Source: Selenomonadaceae bacterium (lineage in GTDB: Bacteria; Bacillota; Negativicutes; Selenomonadales; Selenomonadaceae). From it: DNA of 55,965 nt. The DNA lies in assembly GCA_017549815.1 (NCBI GenBank), contig JAFYNH010000091.1, forward strand, positions 1-55,965. The letters run 5' to 3'. Below the pieces are notes generated by a model, which saw only the letters and a program-made list of their open reading frames with translations, had not been told where the DNA came from and did not search any database. This document shows positions 52,187-55,965 of this stretch, one piece after another; the stretch's first letter is position 1, and each line of letters starts with the position of its first letter. Made by a program: the position numbers and the translations under genes.

Positions 52187-52215
52187 AGTATAGCAAAAAA
52201 ATTTTTCTCCGTCAA
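52187..52215 (-). promoter_or_regulatory. Promoter of double-glycine peptide gene 1
   Basis: On the minus strand TTGACG (52215-52210), 17 bases, TATACT (52192-52187), then TTGTAACGAAAT, part of a repeated cassette. Confidence 0.72.
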
Positions 52216-52221
52216 CGAGAA

Positions 52222-52254
52222 AGCCCCCCGACACTATGCCGAAGGGCTTTTTTA
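52222..52254. terminator. Terminator after double-glycine peptide gene 2
   Basis: CCCCCCGACACTATGCCGAAGGGC forms the same stem as 51711-51743, with T6 on the plus-strand side and TTTCTCG on the minus-strand side; it abuts the promoter of the next cassette. Confidence 0.65.
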
Positions 52255-52272
52255 CTGTCGAGACGATTTTTT

Positions 52273-52638
52273 TTACCATTTCCAATCGGAAGTTTTTAAA
52301 TGTCTGCCGACAACGTTCATTGCGTGTTGCATAGCCTCATACTGACTTACGGATTTACCATTAATATAGTAAGAATTATCATAACCGCAATTGTACCATT
52401 TTCCGGTACTAATTATCGCATCAACACCGACAGATTTCCACGCATTTTGAATTTCATCATCGTGCTTGCCCATTCTGAGTCTGAATTGACCGTAACGCTC
52501 TGGCTGACCATCTCTGCCTTGCAACAAAACATTCAAAAAGCGGCTATCATCTGCAGTTTGTCCGCTACTTCCGCCTGCAACGCCGTCAAGTTCTTCATCA
52601 GAGAGCATTTCATCCGAGTATTTGTCTTTTTCTGCCAT
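52273..52638 (-). CDS. Double-glycine-leader secreted peptide 2
   Basis: 121 residues; ATG at 52638 after GAAAGGAGATTT. Leader MAEKDKYSDEMLSDEELDGV followed by AGG. The mature part (SSGQTADDSRFLNVLLQGRD...) has no cysteine; it ends HAMNVVGRHLKTSDWKW, nearly the same as peptide 3. Probably exported by a C39 peptidase ABC transporter encoded elsewhere. Role unknown. Confidence 0.72.
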   Translation of the reverse strand: MAEKDKYSDEMLSDEELDGVAGGSSGQTADDSRFLNVLLQGRDGQPERYGQFRLRMGKHDDEIQNAWKSVGVDAIISTGKWYNCGYDNSYYINGKSVSQYEAMQHAMNVVGRHLKTSDWKW

Positions 52639-52698
52639 AATTATAAATCTCCTTTCTGTTTTCAATCCTTTATACGTCTCAAAATCCGTTTCGTTACA

Positions 52699-52727
52699 AG
52701 TCTAGCAAAAAATTTTTTCTCCGTCAA
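52699..52727 (-). promoter_or_regulatory. Promoter of double-glycine peptide gene 2
   Basis: TTGACG (52727-52722), 17 bases, TAGACT (52704-52699) on the minus strand, same block as the other cassettes. Confidence 0.65.
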
Positions 52728-52730
52728 CTA

Positions 52731-52767
52731 AAAACCCTCCGACACTTGCCGAAGGGGTTTTTTTTTT
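52731..52767. terminator. Terminator after double-glycine peptide gene 3
   Basis: CCCTCCG ... CCGAAGGGG followed by T8 on the plus strand, with AAAAA on the other side. Confidence 0.7.
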
Positions 52768-52814
52768 ACGATTGCGACCGTGCGCCGCGTTTAAGCTTTA
52801 CGAGACGATTTTTT

Positions 52815-53180
52815 TTACCATTTCCAATCGGAAGTTTTTAAATGTCTGCCGACAACGTTCATTGCGTGTTGCATAGCTTCATACTGACTTACTTCTTCAC
52901 CATTAATTTTGTAAGTATTTTGACGACCGCTACCAAGAATATTTCCTGTACGAATTACCGCATCAACACCGACAGATTTCCACGCATTTTGAATTTCACC
53001 GTCGTAGTCGCCCATTTTGAGTCTGAATTGACCGTAACGCTCTGGTTGCCAATCTCTTCCTTGCAACAAAACATTCAAAAAGCGGCTATCATCTGCAGTT
53101 TGTCCGCTACTTCCCCCTGAAACGCCATCGAGTTCATCATCGCTAATGATTTCGTCCGCGTATTTGTCTTTTTCAGCCAT
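52815..53180 (-). CDS. Double-glycine-leader secreted peptide 3
   Basis: 121 residues; ATG at 53180 with TTGGAGG. Leader MAEKDKYADEIISDDELDGV followed by SGG. The mature part is almost the same as peptide 2 except in the middle (MGDYDGEIQNAWKSVGVDAV; TGNILGSGRQNTY). No cysteine. A recent duplicate of peptide 2. Confidence 0.72.
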   Translation of the reverse strand: MAEKDKYADEIISDDELDGVSGGSSGQTADDSRFLNVLLQGRDWQPERYGQFRLKMGDYDGEIQNAWKSVGVDAVIRTGNILGSGRQNTYKINGEEVSQYEAMQHAMNVVGRHLKTSDWKW

Positions 53181-53239
53181 ATTATCAACCTCCAATTTGT
53201 TTTCTGCCTCTTATACGTTGCAAAATCAATTTCGTTACA

Positions 53240-53268
53240 AGTTTAGCAGAAAAATTTTTCTCTGTCAA
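53240..53268 (-). promoter_or_regulatory. Promoter of double-glycine peptide gene 3
   Basis: TTGACA (53268-53263), 17 bases, TAAACT (53245-53240) on the minus strand. Confidence 0.68.
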
Positions 53269-53272
53269 CGAG

Positions 53273-53304
53273 AAAACCCTCCGGAATGCGCCGAAGGGCT
53301 TTAA
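53273..53304. terminator. Terminator after double-glycine peptide gene 4
   Basis: CCCTCCGGAATGCGCCGAAGGGC, the same stem module, followed by TTTAAT on the plus strand and TTTTCTCG on the minus strand. Confidence 0.6.
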
Positions 53305-53330
53305 TAATTGACTTCATTCCATAACCAGCT

Positions 53331-53678
53331 TCAACTAAGCGGCGTTAATGCACACATTTGACCATGTCCGCTGTTTTCATAGTCTTCATCGGCTTCTTCA
53401 ACGCTGTTCGGTTGATGACCATATTTTTTATTAAATTCTATTATACGGTTTGCCATGAAATGATTAATTTTTTGTCCTCTCCAGTAATAGTTGCCAGTAT
53501 TGTATAACCAGCCCCACTCGCCTGGCGTGTCGTCATCTTTGAGCAGATAAATTCCTGCTGCCTTCGCCGGCTTCTCGTAAACCATCCATGAGCCGCCTGC
53601 AACCTTTTCGAGTTGCTCATCGTCGAGCTTTTCGAGCTGTTCATTGATTTTCTTGAGGTTTTCTTCGCATGTTGCCAT
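53331..53678 (-). CDS. Double-glycine-leader secreted peptide 4 (divergent)
   Basis: 115 residues from the ATG at 53678 (GAAAGGA upstream). Leader of 29 residues with EQLEKLDDEQLEKVAGG. The mature part is unrelated to peptides 1-3 (SWMVYEKPAKAAGIYLLKDD; aromatic GWLYNTGNYYWRGQK; an acidic tail). The Gly-Gly leader places it in the same export class. Its upstream region keeps GTATAAG...CAGAAA, like the leaders of the other three. Confidence 0.7.
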   Translation of the reverse strand: MATCEENLKKINEQLEKLDDEQLEKVAGGSWMVYEKPAKAAGIYLLKDDDTPGEWGWLYNTGNYYWRGQKINHFMANRIIEFNKKYGHQPNSVEEADEDYENSGHGQMCALTPLS

Positions 53679-53731
53679 TGGTACCAGTCCTTTCAAATTT
53701 CTGTAGCTTATACGCCGCCCGTCAAAAAATA

Positions 53732-54994
53732 TTAATCGTTGCTGGAAATTTTTTCAGCCGCGTGAAGAATCGCCGCCGCCGCGTGCTCGAACGTCAAGCC
53801 GCCCTGCAGAAATACCGTGAACGGCTCCCGCAGCGGTCCATCAGCGCTCAGCTCTATCGACGCGCCCTGCACGAAAGTTCCAGCCGCCATTATAACCTGA
53901 TCTTCGTAGCCTGGCATATCCCACGGTTCCGGCGCCGCGAACGAGTCCACCGGCGAAAATTCCTGCACTGCGCGACAGAATTTTATCAACCGCTCCGCCG
54001 ACTTCAACTCTATCGCCTGAATTATGTCCGCGCGAATTTCCGTCGGCAGCGGCGAAACTCTGAACCCCAGCGCTGAAAATATTCCCGCCGCGAATATCGC
54101 CGCCTTCAGTGCCTGCGCAGTCACGTGCGGCGCCATGAACAAGCCTTGAAATAATAGCCGCGGCGTCCCTAAGCTTGCGCCCAGTTCTGCGCCCATTCCT
54201 GGTGCCGTCAGCCGGTACGACGCAAGTTCAACTAAATCTTTCCGCCCTACAATATATCCGCCCGTCGGTGCCAGCCCACCGCCAATGTTTTTAATCAGAC
54301 TGCCAGCGATAATATCCGCGCCAGCTTCAACCGGCTCGCGCGTCTCAACAAATTCGCCGTAGCAGTTGTCCACGAAGGTCGCGCAGTTCGCATTGGCAGA
54401 CTTTACCGCCGCGCAGATTTTTTCAATGTCAGAAACTGTAAGCGGCGCCCGCATGGAATAGCCGCGCGAACGCTGAATCAGCGCGATTTTAGTTTTAGCC
54501 GTCACGGAATTTCTAATCGCGTCAAAGTCAACCCTGCCGTCGCGCAGAGCAATTTCCCTGTAGCCGACGCCAAATTCTTTCAGCGAACCGCGCGCAGGAT
54601 TTTTCCAGCCAATCACCGTCTGCATCGTGTCGTAGGGCTCGCCCGTCACTGAAACTAATTCGTCGCCTGGTCGCAGTATTCCAAACAGCACCGTCGCCAG
54701 CGCGTGCGTGCCGGATACAAACTGCGTCCGCACCAGCGCCGACTCCGCTTTGAAAACCGCCGCGAATAATTCTTCCAGCTTCTCCCGCCCAATGTCGCCA
54801 TACGCGTAGCCCGTCGACGTTTTGAAATGCGCGTCCGAAACTTTCAGCTCACGCATTGCCGTTAAAACTTTCAGCGTGTTGAATTCCGACACTTCCTCGA
54901 CGCGCGAAAAATTTTCCGCCGCCTCCGCCAGAACTTTCGCCTTCAACTGTGAAATTTCCAAAATCTCCGCCCCCGCTAAATTTTTCTGTTGCAT
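53732..54994 (-). CDS. Methionine gamma-lyase-family PLP enzyme (aluminium-resistance type)
   Basis: 420 residues, fold type I PLP enzyme. 'SGTHALATVLFGILRPGDEL' binds the cofactor phosphate; FVDNCYGEFVE supplies the Asp pairing with the pyridine N; the Schiff-base Lys is in GSLIKNIGGGLAPTGGYI. 'RSRGYSMRAPLT' is a mark of the aluminium-resistance/YnbB group. True activity in this group is poorly known; C-S lyase activity on Met or Cys is the usual proposal. GC content is higher than in the peptide cluster beside it. TTG start at 54994, or a nearby codon. Confidence 0.88.
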   Translation of the reverse strand: MQQKNLAGAEILEISQLKAKVLAEAAENFSRVEEVSEFNTLKVLTAMRELKVSDAHFKTSTGYAYGDIGREKLEELFAAVFKAESALVRTQFVSGTHALATVLFGILRPGDELVSVTGEPYDTMQTVIGWKNPARGSLKEFGVGYREIALRDGRVDFDAIRNSVTAKTKIALIQRSRGYSMRAPLTVSDIEKICAAVKSANANCATFVDNCYGEFVETREPVEAGADIIAGSLIKNIGGGLAPTGGYIVGRKDLVELASYRLTAPGMGAELGASLGTPRLLFQGLFMAPHVTAQALKAAIFAAGIFSALGFRVSPLPTEIRADIIQAIELKSAERLIKFCRAVQEFSPVDSFAAPEPWDMPGYEDQVIMAAGTFVQGASIELSADGPLREPFTVFLQGGLTFEHAAAAILHAAEKISSND

Positions 54995-55064
54995 TCGCCG
55001 AAGTTATGGTATAAAATACAACCAGATTAGTCAAGGAAATTTTTCTCAGGGAAGGGTGATTGAA

Positions 55065-55883
55065 ATGGCAACGATTAACAGCATGATTCGCACTGGCAAC
55101 CTGTCAATGTTCAGCGACTACGCCGCGAATAACAATCGGGGTACGGCGCGCAACTCTCTAAACGCAATTTGGCAAAGGTACACAAGCTCCACCAACAACG
55201 CTGCCAGTACTGCCGCCGGTATCAGCGAAGTCCGGCAGAACGCCTCGGAGCTCATGTCCGCCTACGATACCACCAAGCAAACTTTCTACAACGAGTTCGA
55301 CGACAACATGGACGCGCTCAGAATTTCCGCCGCCGCCGTCAGAAATTTTAACTTCAACGTCGGCGAGAACGCTGTCACGCAGACTGAAAATGTCGCCTCG
55401 GACGGCACGCGCACTACTACCACGACCTACAGCGACGCAATGAGAAACGCGCTCGATACCGTCAGAAATCTTGTCAACGACTACAACGAGGCGCGGAGCT
55501 TTTTGAGCGACAACGCCGCAGTTTCGAGTCGCGTCGAAAGAATGGCGCAGAATTTCGGCGATACCACCTATCGCGCGGGCAGCTACGAATCGATTGGAAT
55601 TTCCGTCAGAAGGAACGGCGCGCTCACGATTGACGAAGAAACCCTCGCCAGGGCTATCAACAAAAATCCCAGCCGCGTTGCAAATGTGCTCGGACGCAAC
55701 GGACTCGCCGATACCGCCGAGCGAAATGTTGAGACCGCCAAGGCTCAGCGCGACAGGCTTTTCCCAGAGGCTAAGAGTATGTTCGGCGACCAGTTCGACG
55801 CGGTTGCGCTCTACACCGGTCGCGCCTTCGTCGATATGACTACTATTTCAAATATCGGAAATCTTGTCAATATTATGTTCTGA
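55065..55883 (+). CDS. FliD-C-like (flagellar hook-associated protein 2) protein
   Basis: 272 residues from the ATG at 55065 (GGGAAGGGTG upstream). The C-terminal half matches the FliD cap protein: 'GSYESIGISVRRNGALTIDE', ETLARAINKNPSRVANVLG, with helical coiled ends. It is about half the usual FliD length and lacks the N-terminal region, so it may be a dedicated FliD-C-only protein or a flagellar-like secreted factor. No other flagellar gene is in the window. Confidence 0.7.
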   Translation: MATINSMIRTGNLSMFSDYAANNNRGTARNSLNAIWQRYTSSTNNAASTAAGISEVRQNASELMSAYDTTKQTFYNEFDDNMDALRISAAAVRNFNFNVGENAVTQTENVASDGTRTTTTTYSDAMRNALDTVRNLVNDYNEARSFLSDNAAVSSRVERMAQNFGDTTYRAGSYESIGISVRRNGALTIDEETLARAINKNPSRVANVLGRNGLADTAERNVETAKAQRDRLFPEAKSMFGDQFDAVALYTGRAFVDMTTISNIGNLVNIMF

Positions 55884-55911
55884 TTTTTATTTCAGCATTT
55901 CTTTCGAGAAA

Positions 55912-55938
55912 GTGCAACTGCGATGAGTAAGAGCAGTT
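55912..55938. other. Inverted repeat downstream of the FliD-like gene
   Basis: GCAACTGC and GCAGTTGC form a perfect 8-bp stem with an 11-base loop. No T-run follows before the window ends, so it may or may not be a terminator. Confidence 0.45.
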
Positions 55939-55965
55939 GCTGCTGGCAAAGAAAGCTGCCCGCTG

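Noticed and set aside
51552..53304. CRISPR array made of the repeated elements between 51.5 and 53.3 kb
   Set aside because: The repeats are promoters, terminators and near-palindromes linked to duplicated genes, with no regular spacers.

Overview
ORGANISM. The window looks like the chromosome of a diderm, anaerobic Firmicute, most likely a Negativicute of the Selenomonas type (inference). Reasons: strong AGGAGG ribosome sites with frequent TTG/GTG starts, a two-subunit methylmalonyl-CoA mutase (propionate metabolism), LPS-heptosyltransferase-like GT9 enzymes, a FliD-like flagellar protein and double-glycine-leader peptides, all in a moderately AT-rich background. No tRNA, rRNA or CRISPR array was seen. 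LAYOUT. 1-6.6 kb (minus strand): HI0933-type flavoprotein, RluB-type pseudouridine synthase, secreted TPR protein, membrane metallophosphoesterase, folD and a GIY-YIG nuclease-like gene. 6.6-11.9 kb (minus): mutA-mutB and comF. 12-16.4 kb (plus): carA-carB. 16.4-17.5 kb: a brnT/brnA toxin-antitoxin locus whose toxin gene is broken at two places by small IS200/IS605 (TnpB-type) relics with omega-RNA-like right ends. 17.6-22.2 kb: hybrid histidine kinase, rpe and a PHP histidinol phosphatase. 22.3-23.4 kb: a second GIY-YIG gene fused to three helix-turn-helix repeats. 23.5-26.7 kb: purine permease and adenine deaminase. 26.8-36.5 kb: a small TPR protein, then a complete branched-chain amino-acid ABC transporter (binding protein, livH, livM, livG, livF) interleaved with two GT9 genes, a secreted HD hydrolase and a hexapeptide acetyltransferase. 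36.5-46.4 kb: a 1735-residue P-loop NTPase with a downstream partner carrying a HEPN-like R-x4-H motif, a CBS-ACT protein, and on the opposite strand a one-polypeptide restriction-modification enzyme. 46.5-51.1 kb: two paralogous secreted HAD phosphatases flanking a DASS anion transporter, then a glyoxalase. 51.1-53.7 kb: a RepL-like gene with near-palindromic repeats and four double-glycine-leader peptide genes. 53.7-55.9 kb: a methionine gamma-lyase-family enzyme and a FliD-C-like protein. MOST INTERESTING POINTS. (1) Two mononucleotide tracts lie inside reading frames. A G14 tract puts the acetyltransferase out of frame in this copy; a C9 tract lies exactly between the two target-recognition domains of the restriction-modification enzyme, so slippage would remove the second one. 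Both look like phase-variation switches. (2) Removing the two TnpB-type relics at their shared TTATC flank restores one continuous 104-codon BrnT frame that starts on the carB stop codon. (3) The NTPase/HEPN pair beside the restriction enzyme is a candidate undescribed defence module. (4) The GT9, GT9 and livH genes each have a copy of one promoter-plus-hairpin leader that hides the ribosome site in read-through RNA. (5) Three of the double-glycine peptides sit in repeated terminator-promoter-gene cassettes, and one has four cysteines where its paralogues have none.
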